Shown here piece after piece: positions 1 to 11,019 of a DNA stretch of 64,000 bases. Source of the DNA: Coprinopsis marcescibilis (lineage: Eukaryota > Basidiomycota > Agaricomycetes > Agaricales > Psathyrellaceae). The stretch covers positions 95,073 through 159,072 of the forward strand of contig ML210204.1 in assembly GCA_004369085.1 (NCBI GenBank), read 5' to 3'. How positions within the stretch are numbered: the first letter of the stretch is position 1; every line of letters begins with the position of its first letter. The notes beneath the pieces were generated by a model that was not told the DNA's origin, ran no database searches, and worked only from the letters and a program-made list of their open reading frames with translations. A program made the position numbers and the translations under genes.

Positions 1-718
1 AGGAGGGGGAAGAGGAAGAGGAGGGAGGAAAGACTCGACGACGGAAGGGGTATGGGAAACCCGACCAGCGTGAAGGAGAGGATGTAAAAAAGCCCACGGC
101 CAGTCACTCTTCACATCGTTGCCGGCGCCGTTCGTCAGCATCAATTCCGTGCGAATTCCGTGTATGAAAATTGGGCCCGGCATTCCCCGGGTTCCGGATA
201 AGACCGGCCTCACCACGACGCGTCGCGTCCAGAAAAATTAGGGGCGAATACTACCCTGAACCAACTACACACCGCGAGATCATCGTATAAAGTGACAGAG
301 TAACCACCCAGCCATCTATCCAGGTCCTGTAGCTTTCAGGCGCTATCAAATCTCGTCTTTGGTTCTCAATCAACTGAATATATCGTTGTCATGGGACAAT
401 CCTCGGAACGCGTCGAACAGCCATTTGTTCCAGTGCGTCATGGGTGACGGCTGCAAATGCATTACTTCGACCTGGCTTCTGTCAAACTCATTGGTTCTGC
501 CGCGGTACTTACGCTGCAGCGGCCGACTACAGAATATGCCTTGTTGCGGCGAATGGCGGGCGACAATTCTCCACTTCGCACGGACTCGGGTCAAAAGGTG
601 CTGTAAAACATCCCTGGTGACCGATACAGCCACCTTGAACTTGAACTGGTTGACGGTGACCTGAAGTAGCATTACATCTCTTTCCGCGCAGGTCCGAGGA
701 TGTGTTGAGAGACTATAG
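1..718. other. Window start to 3' end of the F-box gene
   Basis: No well-supported gene. A TATAAA lies near 286 on the + strand, followed by a short possible spliced frame at 391-606 that is listed separately. The rest shows no recognisable domain or repeat. Confidence 0.4.
391..606 (+). CDS. Possible small two-exon ORF, unknown
   Basis: An ATG at 391 opens 14 codons up to a GTGCGT donor at 433. A CTGCAG acceptor ends at 519 and phase is kept to a TAA at 604-606, giving 42 residues. A TATAAA near 286 is placed plausibly upstream. A further in-frame continuation could be built using AAG/GTGCTG as donor and an acceptor near 690, which would run antisense to the end of the F-box gene. No domain is recognisable and the frame may be chance. 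Confidence 0.22.
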
Positions 719-2260
719 TTACATTTCTGATACCCAAAGCGGGTATGGAAGCTTCCATACACCAGATGATACCTCGTCTCCTTCGACAGTCAGAATATCA
801 GACACTCTGCCAAGAGGTCCAGTGTATCTACCTGCTTCGTCCCAAACAGAAGTTCCCAGCTCACCCTTTGTCGCACGTTCTGCATACGGGTGATGTATCG
901 ATAGATATGCATGTACAATCCAACCGGATACATTAGCAGCGTTATTTGGATTCAAGTCATACCTGGTTTCAATCATGCTCTTGAATTGACTCCATGTAAA
1001 TTTGCCTCCTGCACGCATTCTCTCCAACGGCCGAAGTCGTAGACCCAAACTGAACAGCCGCAACCTGGGGACTATGGCAGAATCCGTTGCGAGTCGATGA
1101 AAGAGAAAGTCGTAATCAACGGGGTTACTTTCTAGCTCCAGCTTAACGAGGTTGACTGTTGAAGCGAGGCAGGCAACCAGTTGGGCGGCAGAGGTTGTGC
1201 TGCCTTGCGACAAAGTGAGCGAATGCAGCTGGGAAAGAGAGCAATCGAAGGGTAGCTGGTGCTCGAACACCAAACGGTTGCTCCAATCTACTCCATTGAA
1301 CCGACGCATTGCCAACGTTTCCAGCGAGGGACAGTGAAGGTGTGCAAGAAGGCCGGCTTCCTCTCTATCACGGAACAATAGGTCCAACGATTTGAGATGG
1401 GGTAATACAACCATCGGGACTCCTGCTAATCCAAGTTGACCGTGTTCCACATCCGCCACCTCCGCCATAAGCTCAACCAACGATGTGCACCTCTCGAGAA
1501 TTTTCACCAGAAACGTCCAGCGATATGAACTGAGGATGGACAATCTCGTAAGATTCTGCAACGGCAACAGCCTCGCAAACACCAATGGCCCCGTCTGCGT
1601 CATAATCTTGCTGTGAAGGTCCAAACTTGCGTTTTCGAGCAAAGGGAACATCTTCAAGCTACCATGTCGTCGGAAGTCATCCAGCTTTCCCCCCTGAATG
1701 TCCAGCGACAGCGTGCGTAGAATGGGAAAGACCGACGACGAGTCAATCACACCATCCAAAGCTGATGAAAGCTGATCATCGACATGGAGGAAGCAAATCC
1801 GCTCCTGCTGGCCCCTAATGATCCACCTCAGGAACTCCCTCCACATATCACTCACAACCTCTTCTGCATGTCTGAATTTCGCTTCGTGCATCGGAACCGC
1901 CGGGAACTCGATCCAAAGCCTCAGCGGGAGCGACTGTGAGAGATCGATCCACCGCTGGGCATGGAACGTGGATTCGTCGATTACGGATTGCAACCGATCC
2001 ACGAGCTGGGATGGGGTTCGGATGGTGGGATTGCGAAAGTCGGTTTGGCCTCTCAACTTGTGTCCACGGGAGATGTTCAGTGAAGTCCAGAGATGGGGTG
2101 TTCGCCGAGTGACTGCCCGCCATTGCGAGCTGACTTGGCTGAGCTGAAGAGGTGCGTTCGTGGGAGTCGGCCTTGAATCTTTTGCGCAGGTGGGGATGCA
2201 ATGAGCAAAGATTTCACTCAGAGTTTCGTTGGGAAGGCGGTCAAGGGAGAAAATATTCAT
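719..2260 (-). CDS. F-box-like protein
   Basis: Single-exon gene of 513 residues. I take the ATG at 2260; the reading frame stays open a few codons upstream but only with TTG codons. Residues about 7-60 read as the F-box-like domain common in mushrooms: LPNETLSEIFAHCIP, then SQVSSQWRAVTRRTPHLWTSL. The rest is leucine-rich and irregular, like the degenerate LRR region of these proteins. F-box proteins bind SKP1 and bring substrates to SCF ubiquitin ligases; the substrate here is unknown. The family is expanded to very many copies in Agaricomycetes. It is divergently transcribed from the TPR-CHAT gene, with 384 bp between the two start codons. Confidence 0.85.
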   Translation of the reverse strand: MNIFSLDRLPNETLSEIFAHCIPTCAKDSRPTPTNAPLQLSQVSSQWRAVTRRTPHLWTSLNISRGHKLRGQTDFRNPTIRTPSQLVDRLQSVIDESTFHAQRWIDLSQSLPLRLWIEFPAVPMHEAKFRHAEEVVSDMWREFLRWIIRGQQERICFLHVDDQLSSALDGVIDSSSVFPILRTLSLDIQGGKLDDFRRHGSLKMFPLLENASLDLHSKIMTQTGPLVFARLLPLQNLTRLSILSSYRWTFLVKILERCTSLVELMAEVADVEHGQLGLAGVPMVVLPHLKSLDLLFRDREEAGLLAHLHCPSLETLAMRRFNGVDWSNRLVFEHQLPFDCSLSQLHSLTLSQGSTTSAAQLVACLASTVNLVKLELESNPVDYDFLFHRLATDSAIVPRLRLFSLGLRLRPLERMRAGGKFTWSQFKSMIETRYDLNPNNAANVSGWIVHAYLSIHHPYAERATKGELGTSVWDEAGRYTGPLGRVSDILTVEGDEVSSGVWKLPYPLWVSEM

Positions 2261-2644
2261 CAATATCAATATTGAAATATTGAATGCAGGATCACTGGAG
2301 AGAGAACGTCAAATTTTCGTCCGTCTCAGCCAAAATAACCTCGCTCACCTAGACCCACTTTAAAGGATTCAGTTTCAGTGAGAACTTCAACGAAGTTGCG
2401 AGAAAGTGGAAATCAACGGCCGCGGCCCGCTTTCAAGTTGTGCTAAACCTTTAGGGCAGGTCGGCTTTGAACAGCATGAATTGACATGGTCATTGCTTTA
2501 TACAGTGCTTGACCTAGCTAGGGCTCAATCGATAAACCCTTCGTAGATCCTTATCACTACTCTCAGTCGTTTATTCTCAATATTCATCCTTCAAAAAGTA
2601 TCACATACTGTTACACACAAGTGCCGTTGCTTGAAATCTGCGAG
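2261..2644. promoter_or_regulatory. Divergent intergenic promoter region
   Basis: 384 bp separate the start codons of the F-box gene (-) and the TPR-CHAT gene (+), so both promoters must lie here. A TATA-like TTTATACAG sits near 2498. No other clear motif was seen. Confidence 0.45.
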
Positions 2645-5600
2645 ATGAATAAGGTTGATACAGGGTATGTCTAGGCACTCATTCTCACTCAACGCTGTAC
2701 CCATGTCTTATTGTCCTTTTCTGTGCAGGGAGCTCGGTCAAGCGCGAGGTACGTTGCGACTAGCCTCAATTAACGAAAGTACTCGCAATCCTGAGATCAT
2801 TGAGTAGTTGACGCCCTCGCACGATTGGGTGAAGCTGCTCTGCTCATGGATCAGGTGAAGGATCCTTCGGATGTCAAGTTCGCGCTCGGAGCTTTAAGCA
2901 AGTCACTAAAGTCGCTGCAAGCCGTCAAAGCGCTCGAGGACGCCGTGGAGGTCTTAAAAGCCCCCACAACAAGGGTCAAGGCGGAAGGTACCACCCTGCA
3001 GCTGTTGATTATGAGAAACACTGAAAATCTGGTCTAGAAGATCCTGGGACATTATTTGAGCGCGGCTTCAGTTTGCTGCGGACGGCACGAAAGTCAAACA
3101 AACCTTCCGAGCTCAAACTTGCTGCAGAAGCCCTGAACGCAGCGTTGGACCTCACGCCCACCAGTGATCCGTTCTATACGTACAGGCAGCAGGTCTTTCT
3201 CCTATCCACCAAATGCCTTTTCAGGCGCATAGACAACGACTATACACTTGACAAGAAGATCAAAGATCTCGAAATCTCAATTGCAGAAGAACATCGGAGG
3301 GCGGTTGACCGAGCGAGCCTCACAGCTGAGGGCCATCTTTCAAGTAGGACTATTCAAGATATACAGAACTCTGCCTCAGTCGATATCCCGGATATCGCCA
3401 AAGTACTCGGTCTACTACTCCAAGCCCCCACCGACTCCACCTTCGCCGGCAGTTCTCGCGACCGCACTAAATCTTTGGACAATGAGCTTGGTCACCCGGA
3501 CCCAGATCAGGAAATCAAAGATTGTCAAAGTGCAGCCGATCTCCTTCCTGATGGTCATCCCGATGCCCCTCTGCTCCTTAGCAAGCTTGGAGACGCATAC
3601 CAGTGTCGATACCAGCGCGCAGGGAACATAGACGACCTCACCAAGTCAATCAATGCCCAGCAAGTAGCGGTCGACACCAGCCCGATCGACCATCCACAGC
3701 GTATTCTCTTTCTCAATAACCTTGGTGTTGCACTTTGCAGCCGATTTGAGCGCACCGGTGAAGTGGCAGACTTGACGAAGGCGATAGAACTGTGTCAAAC
3801 CGCCGTGGATCTCTCTGCGAGTGACGGACCGGATCTCGCTGCTTGTTTGACCAGTCTTGGAAGCCTGTTGGCAACCAGATTTAGGTGCACAGGGCAACTG
3901 TCGGATATCAATGAGGCAGTAGAGCTCCAGAAACGTGCAGTCAAGCTTACCCCCCAAGAGCACCCATCTTTCCTTCTCCTCATGGGGAACCTGGGAGCGG
4001 TCTTCCAAAACCGGTTTCAACGAACAAAGGATGTCGGCGACATCTACCAGGCGATTGAAGCATTTCAAAGCTTGGTCACCATTGCACCTGATGGGTATCC
4101 GGACCTCCGCGTCATTCATAATGGCCTTGGCATTTGTCGCGAAAGTCTCTTCCAGCATACGCGGAACCTCGCCGAGCTTATGAAGGCCGTCGAAGCCAAA
4201 CAACGTGCAGTCGACCTCACCCCAGAAGGAGACCCCCTTTTCCCTCTCCTCCTCAATAGTCTCAGTATCTCTTTGCACAGTCGTTATCAAACCACGGCAC
4301 AAAAAGCATCAGACTCAACCAAAGCTCTCGAGCTGCTGAAAAAGGCCATCAAACTCACTAATGACTCAGATCCGAACCTTCCGGCATATCTGAGCAATCT
4401 AGGAACGTTACTCCAGACTCAGTTCTCAACTACGTCAAGAACATCGGACCTTATCGAAGCCATCGAAGTCAAACAGCGAGCAGTGGACCTCGCCAACAAT
4501 GGCCATCATGGCCTATTTCTTCCGACGTGGAGGTTAAACCTCAACAGTTCTGTCAGATCCCAATATCAAGTCACTGGCGACTCCATAAGCCAACTCAGGG
4601 CCCTCATAGAAAACCTAGAGGCCTTCGTATCCACCTCCGAAGATGGGTCCGCTCGGCTCTCCGCGACAACCGCCTTAGCCGATTTCTTCTTGGCATGTTT
4701 TGGGCAGCACCAAGAGGAGTGGTTCATACAAGGGGCTATCGACTTCTACAAAGGATCGGCGAAACGGGTGTCAGGCTCTCCGTCACAGAAACTCCAAGCA
4801 TCGTTACAATGGGCCGAAGCTTCGCACAAACATTACCTCGCATTCAAATCGTCTTCTGATGACATGTTGTCCGGACCCGCAGCAAAGATGGCTAACCCAA
4901 GAGAAGAGACGATAACGGCGTATGAAAATGCTATCGAGCTTTTGTCTGTTATGATCGGTCTTGAAAACACCATAGAGGATCGACATGGTCAGCTTCAGCA
5001 AGTCTCAAATGTAGCCCTCCGCGCTGCTGCCGTGGCATGCAGTCTTGATCGACCAGACAAAGCTTTGGAGTGGCTGGAGCAAGGGCGTTGTCTGGTTTGG
5101 CGTCAACTCAACGAGCTACGGTCTCCACTAGACGAGCTTCATGACCATGACCCCGCTCTTGCTCAGCGTCTTGGCGATGTGGGGCGCTTGCTAGAAGAGG
5201 GTGGCTCTCGCCAAAGCTTGGATATGCCTGCCAAGAAGGCCTTGGATCGGAATGAAACCGTGTTCTATCTTGAACTGGCCAAGGAGTGGAATTTACTCCT
5301 AGCCAGGGCGAGAGTCATCCCTGGTTTTGAAGACTTCCTCCGGCCAGTACCAATACCGAAGTTGTTGAACAACCTTCCCCGATTTGGAGCCATCGTTGTT
5401 ATAAACGTTTATGGCTCACGTTGCGATGCAATCGCTTTGAGCCACGCAGAGGATGCTCCAATCCACATACCACTCCCTGAATTTTCTTTGCAAAAGGCGG
5501 GGAAGCTTCGCGATGACTTGATCAAACTCTTGGCTGCATATGGGCTTGGAAAGCAAAGGGGCGTGTTTTCAGACGATGATGATGCGTCACTTCGCAAAGC

Positions 5601-6621
5601 TAGGGAGGCAGGAAAGCATAGTGGCAAGGAAATGAACGTTATGAAGAGGCTTTTATCCGGTCTGTGGACTGATGTCGTCTGGCCCATTCTGAAAGGCATC
5701 GGTCTGAGTGTGAGTCCTCTTTCAGATATTATGGATGAACCAGGATTGACCTCCCCGCGGTAGAGACAAGCCGAAGGCTCGTTGCCCCACAGCCTTCCGA
5801 GACTGTGGTGGTGCCCGACTGGGCCTTTGTCATTCCTTCCTCTTCATGCTGCCGGAATATACGACCAAAGGGACCAATCGATCACAGTTTCAGACTTTGC
5901 AGTCTCGTCTTACGCCCCCACCGTCACCTCCATTACAGACCGGGTAAAGACCAGGCCCTCAAGCGGTACTCAGAGTTCCTCCTGCTCAGGGTTGTTCTTA
6001 GCCAGTCAGCCTGAAGGTCGGGACGGTCCTATTAGACTCTCTCGCATCCCGGGCGCTAAAAAAGAAGCCGAAACCATCGGGAAGCTGGCTAAAGAACGTG
6101 GGGTGGAAATAACGAGCCTGGAAGGGGCTTCAGCAACGATTGATAAGGGGTTGGAGAATATGAAGATATACAGTAACATTCACCTGGCATGCCATGCCAT
6201 TCAAGCAAAGGACCCGCTCAAAAGTGGATTCTTCCTCCATGATATGCAACCGCTCACCCTATCCACGATCATAAAATTGAACTTGAAGAACTCGGACCTC
6301 GCTTACTTATCGGCATGCGAAACAGGTACAGGGGAGAAAACTCTCTCAGACGAAGCTGTTCACCTGGCGGGGGGAATGCTGGCGGCGGGATACCGCGGGG
6401 TTGTAGCAACAATGTGGGCAATAAACGACAGAAAAGCGCCACGCGTTGCAGAGAGCTTTTACGATTATTTGTGGAGCAACGAGCGTGAGCCCAATCGTAA
6501 CGATCCACAGGCCGTCTATGCCCTTCACCATGCCATACAAAGATTGAAACAAGATTCGCCGGAGGACCTTACGGACCGGCACTTCCTATCCTGGGTTCCA
6601 TACGTTCATTTTGGCCTCTGA
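2645..6621 (+). CDS. TPR-CHAT domain protease
   Basis: Hand-spliced model of 1249 residues: exons 2645-2664, 2729-2748, 2808-2987, 3038-5709 and 5764-6621, all GT-AG and phase consistent. The last intron is 54 nt and ends at an in-frame TAG at 5761-5763. The first ~700 residues are degenerate TPR repeats of about 50 residues (blocks such as LGDAYQCRYQRAGNIDDLTKSI). The C-terminal ~280 residues are a CHAT domain: WWCPTGPLSFLPLHAAG, then HLACHA with the candidate catalytic His near residue 1108, and LSACETGTG with the candidate Cys near 1149, then GYRGVVATMWAIND. CHAT is the caspase-HetF-associated cysteine protease fold. Both catalytic residues are present, so the enzyme may be active. Substrate and trigger are unknown; TPRs suggest a protein-sensing role. 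The two 20-nt first exons are the least certain part. Confidence 0.88.
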
Positions 6622-8916
6622 AATTTCCTCGAATGCGAGACGTTGATATCAGCTGGAATCGAATTAAGATGCCCTTGGGGATATTTGATTGGGATATATA
6701 TGTGCGGTGCTAGTATACATGCATTGTTGGCAAACTGTTATAGCTTGGAGTAATTGTACATTCGTTGGCGTTAGATTTGGAAGAGATCTTAAACAGAGGT
6801 AGTGATGGCTGGTGTAACCTATGAGGACGTCAAAAGCTGCTGCGATATCAAGGAGGCGTACGAAACCCTACATTGCTCAGAAGGCTCGGAATGCTCGGAA
6901 TGCTCTGCCTTGGCAAGCGTTTCCGCCATCCCGGCCGGGAACGTCGTATGCGCCAACAACGCAGTCAGCTAATAAAATCGGCCATTGATAAGTGTGCTTC
7001 CAGCATAAGCGACGGAGCACTTACGGATTGGTGCTGGAAGCGCAGATACGACTATTGCGCATTGGAGAATAGCAATGGCGAGGTAAAGTGGGGCCTTGAA
7101 GAATTGCATGTTTATACTTGAGGTAGAAGAGAGTCAAGTCGGCGAAGAGTGAATGAGCTCGAGAGGAGAGAACTGATGTTCTTGGGGTGTCTCAGATATT
7201 TGTTCTAGCTTTTATACATGATCTACCTTCAGGAGCCCGCATATACTGACAAGCGACCCTCGCTTAACTCAGGCAAAGAAGTCGGCTACCCGCATATGAT
7301 TCCAAACCACAAGTTGCATAACCATCATCCCGATTTCGGTGCGCTAACAAAGGATTTCCCCAACGGTTGAGAAGATACATATACAGAACAATAAAATTAA
7401 TTGAAGGAAGCGGAAGCGTGGTTGTCATTAATTTCCACCATCAGCGAAGGGGCGGACCAATCCCCAATAGTCTTGACATGCGCCCTGGAAGTTTGCCGTC
7501 CACAACGTTTGCCACTCGCCGCTCGGTTTTGATCGTGTTTCGGCATCTTAAATGACCTTTTGAGATACCAGGCTTGCCCTGACATCATACATGTGTCCAG
7601 GCCCAGGCAACTGTTCATCATGATTTATCGTACTTTTTTTTTGTGTCCCCATGAGATTATCTGTGTGCTCTACTCTCTTGATGACTGCCGACCAGAATTG
7701 CGAAAACGACCGGAGGACTTGAAACATCCTCCTGTAACGTAATTCGGCTTGTCTGCTAAAACTGGTCAAGTTGTGGACGCTCTGAAATGGAGACGAGCGT
7801 CATGAAGAAGGTCGAATCCTCTGATAAGAAGGAAGTTAGTGGCGCGAGTCTAGCTAGGTGAGGCCAAAACAAAGAACCAAAGAGATGGCAAGTAAGTATG
7901 GCAGCTGACGACAATCACTCGTACACACTGTTATACGTACGTATGCCACTCGGTGGACCGCTATATACTGGGGGCCGGAGCACTCGGAGTGTCCTCAATT
8001 GCATGGTTCACAGCGGCTTATTCAGATATTTACAGCAGCAAGATGTCCACAGGCGCAGCTGATCTTGTACACACATTCAAGTTTCCATTTCACCAGGAAT
8101 AGTTAGCCACACCATGGTCAGTCGTAATCCACATACACTCCCCACATGACATGCGGTGGGACTGTTGAAGGCTGCCATAATTTTTAGGTCATAAAGAAGC
8201 ACGGCGGCAAACACGCCCAGTCCGATCAGTTGCCAGCCTCTTTGAAAGAGCAATCGGCAAGTACCCTTTCCAGCCAGATTCCTCTCCCGGCAATATCTTA
8301 TGCACTCTTTCCGGATATCACTCTAACGTGTGCTGCAAAGCCAGGTGATATCCCGAACAAAGACGGAGATACACCTCCAACATACATTTGAATACATGAC
8401 GGCGTTTGCAGTAATCGGGATGCTCTCCATAAGATGGGGAGCCGCACGAGAGGGAATGCGATAAGGATGTTTTGGGAGCGAGATTAAGAGCAGACAGGCG
8501 GTGGAACTCAGGGGCACGGCTCTCAGAAGTAATTGATGGGTATGTAATCAATATCGGTAGTAACTATATGGTAACGCGCAGTGGGAGCTGAACGAGCGCA
8601 ATATCTTAAGTTGCAAACTCGCTAAGCGACCCAATATCGCTCGCCCACGGTTGATCTCGATCTTTAGAGGAAAGCCTCAGAATAGCCGACCCCCAGCGAA
8701 TTGAGAACCCCAGAATGAATCGGCTTGTCAAGGGAGCCACCGCGCGGTAGATGCTACCATATAATCTGATTCCAACGCCTGCACAGCGACCGAGCTTGGG
8801 CGCTAATTGAGACTTTGAACACAGGGTTTGAAAATAAACCTCCATTCGGAAAAGTACACTACTATACACACATATGAGTCATATCAACGGAAAATTCCGA
8901 GTAGACGGTAGACTAG
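6622..8916. other. Gene-poor region, about 2.3 kb
   Basis: Holds the 3' region of the CHAT gene, one short cysteine-rich frame at 6805-6972 (listed separately) and otherwise only short frames on both strands without domain, codon pattern or splice support. No transposon ends or long repeats were seen. Confidence 0.4.
6805..6972 (+). CDS. Small cysteine-rich ORF, unknown
   Basis: An uninterrupted frame of 55 codons from ATG at 6805 to TAA at 6970. It encodes six cysteines, including a CC pair and SECSEC. An AATAAA overlaps the stop codon, which would suit a polyadenylation signal. It begins about 180 bp past the CHAT stop and has no signal peptide, so it is either an unrecognised small gene, the last exon of something whose first exon I cannot find, or chance. 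Confidence 0.25.
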   Translation: MAGVTYEDVKSCCDIKEAYETLHCSEGSECSECSALASVSAIPAGNVVCANNAVS

Positions 8917-9980
8917 CTAAATCGACGACCTTTGACGGATGAAGAATGCTGCAGAGGGTGACCAGTCAAAGAAGATTCGGACCAACCACCGATGAAATCA
9001 CATACCCAGCTGTGGCTGATGATTATCTTGTGTGAACTCGAGCATGCAATTCGCCGTTGACGAATCGTCTGCACAGCCAAACTCGAAGCTGTGGAGGCTG
9101 CCGCTTCTGCAAAAGAACTCTGGACTCTCATAAGAGGTGACGTTGGGAAGGATCGTGAATGAGAATAGTCGGTCATCCCGCGCTGGACGGGATGCCCACG
9201 ACACAGTGAGGGGGTCAAGCCGAGAAGAGGCTTTAAGCTTCCACACATCAATGATCGACCCCTTGGTGTGTGCCGAGTGCTTCGGTGGGTCCGCCTGACT
9301 GAGTATTTGATGTGATGGAAGTGAAAGTACAACCGTACACCTCTCCATTCCGTAGTCGAGAGCCCGGTACTGCATTATAGTGGATTGCTGGTATAGACGG
9401 AGGGACCATCAGCGGTGGTAAAGGGTGGGAAGAGAACTGGTACTAACGTGGTGCTTGATGCCTACTGCATGCTCTTCGGGGTAGATGAGGCCAAGCGCCG
9501 ACATCCAACTTGAGCTGTCGATGTAGACCTTTTTTGGTTCGTGCCAGTTAACACGAGAAACTACCAAAGGGTAGTTGGAGATAGGTTTGGGGGGAACTCG
9601 CGGTATGTCGTAGATGGCAGTGTCCAGGTTGACATAAGAGTTGGCGATCTCTAGCCCCTGGTACTCGGAGAATATAACGTTTTGTTTAGGTGGGACAGAA
9701 ACCTTCTGCCACACGAGAAGCAGACCCAAGTTGACTAACGTGCATAGAAAAGCAACGAGGCTTGCGATAATGACTGTCTTTCGACCGTTAATGCTGGGAT
9801 TTGGCATAGGCGCACGCGCCGACGCCGCTACAGTGAGGAATCAGCCGGCTGTGCGAAGCATTAGACGTTTGAATGCTCACACTTCGTCTCTCCCGAATGC
9901 TCGTCGTATGAATCATGATCATCGAAAAGTGGGAGATGCTCGCTGGTAAGAATCGCTTGCTCTAACTTGCGGTACGCCAT
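8917..9980 (-). CDS. Single-pass membrane protein, Agaricomycete family
   Basis: Model of 297 residues from exons 9980-9881, 9827-9448, 9387-9006 and 8948-8917, all phase consistent. The N-terminus is hydrophilic and acidic (LFDDHDSYDEHSGE). One transmembrane helix follows at about residues 50-73 (VIIASLVAFLCTLVNLGLLL), so this looks like a type II membrane protein. The lumenal part has IYPEEHAV, then a conserved block YRALDYGMERCTV, later SWASRPARD, ESPEFFC and FEFGC, ending FFIRQRSS. From memory, proteins with this layout are common and unnamed in mushrooms; no catalytic function is known to me. It is not a UstYa protein, although it starts just upstream of one on the same strand. Confidence 0.72.
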
Positions 9981-10382
9981 GGTGAGAGTGAGTGGGGGTG
10001 GGGATGCTTCGGGTTCTGGCGTCAGTATTATCTCGAGTCCTTGTCTATCTGTATCAGAGGATCATAAAAGGAACACCCCACGTGCGAATAGGTAAATGGA
10101 ATTAGAATCCCGATGAATCGGCCTCGTTCCATTGTCCAAAACGTCAGGCGACATTGGGCAAGGCATCAGGCCACCATCTTGCCAAAAAACGACTGGATGG
10201 ATCTCGGCGTCTGCCTGTACGTCATTGGAAAATTTGAATCAAGTTGCGAATGTCTTCGGGAATCGGCAGGACAGCTTATGATCTGGAAACCAAACCATTT
10301 AGGACTGTTTGTAATTACTGAGAACGAAGATACAGTTACATTGTCACATGAGGTGCCACATCGTAAAGGGTGGCGTTATATA
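9981..10382. other. Intergenic region between two minus-strand genes
   Basis: About 400 bp upstream of the membrane-protein gene and downstream of the first UstYa-like gene. A CACGTG palindrome lies near 10080. No gene is supported. Confidence 0.4.
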
Positions 10383-11019
10383 CTAATTCTGCGCTGTATT
10401 CTTTTCGACCTGAGCATAGAGGCTTCGCCAATCTCTGCAAGTCTGTGGGTCCCTGACTTGTACTGCATGAGCTCCCTCAGGGTCCACTACTCGCTCCAGT
10501 CGAGAATCCCCCCGACACAATATCATCTGCCTTAGATAGTTCATGCAATGGCGCGTCTGAGAGGTCGGGTTTTTATGCCCTTTCTCTGCGTCGAGAGCGT
10601 AGTTGCGACGGATAATGTCGAGGCAACGGAGTTGGTGATATATCGACAGCATGAACGGCCGCTTCTCAGGTCCCATATAGACCAGGCCGCCTTTGGATGG
10701 AAAGAGGGCCTCCCACTGTGTGTCGGCAACTGAACCGTTTAGTTGATAATTCACAGTGTTTTGGAAATCCATGATGACTGGGGACGGGAATTCGACGTTC
10801 CAGGTGAAGGCGGGCCCAGCTGTGGTCATTTCTATTGCACGTCTCAGCTTTGAAGCTGGGGCACAAGTGATCAGACTTACGAACTATGATAGAAGGGTCG
10901 GGACGCGGTCCTGTAGCTTCAGCTTTTGGGACGTGGAGGAGTTTGTAGCCTGATAGTACGCCAATAGCTGCGGCCACTCCGCAGACGATGGCAAGGACGA
11001 TGTGGATTCTCTTCGGCAT
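10383..11019 (-). CDS. UstYa-like (DUF3328) protein with altered motifs
   Basis: 191 residues from exons 11019-10881 and 10819-10383; the intron has GTAAGT and CACAG. An N-terminal transmembrane helix (about residues 5-27, IVLAIVCGVAAAIGVLSGYK) precedes the domain. Family marks are WEALFP, IYHQLRCLDIIRR, RHCMNYLRQMILCRGD and TCRDWRSL. UstYa proteins oxidise or cyclise peptides in fungal RiPP pathways such as ustiloxin and need two HxxHC motifs. Here the first reads HQLRC and the second QTRHC, so one histidine of each motif is missing. It may be inactive, accessory or differently liganded. A second copy with intact motifs lies 1.7 kb upstream on the same strand. Confidence 0.85.

Noticed and set aside
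5710..5763. Stop codon splitting the TPR and CHAT parts into two genes
   Set aside because: A 54-nt GTGAGT...GTAG intron removes the stop and keeps frame; TPR and CHAT in one protein is the usual architecture.
9409..9807. Treating the gene upstream of the two UstYa genes as a third UstYa
   Set aside because: It has the same membrane-helix layout but no HxxHC or CRDW motifs; its lumenal domain belongs to a different mushroom family.
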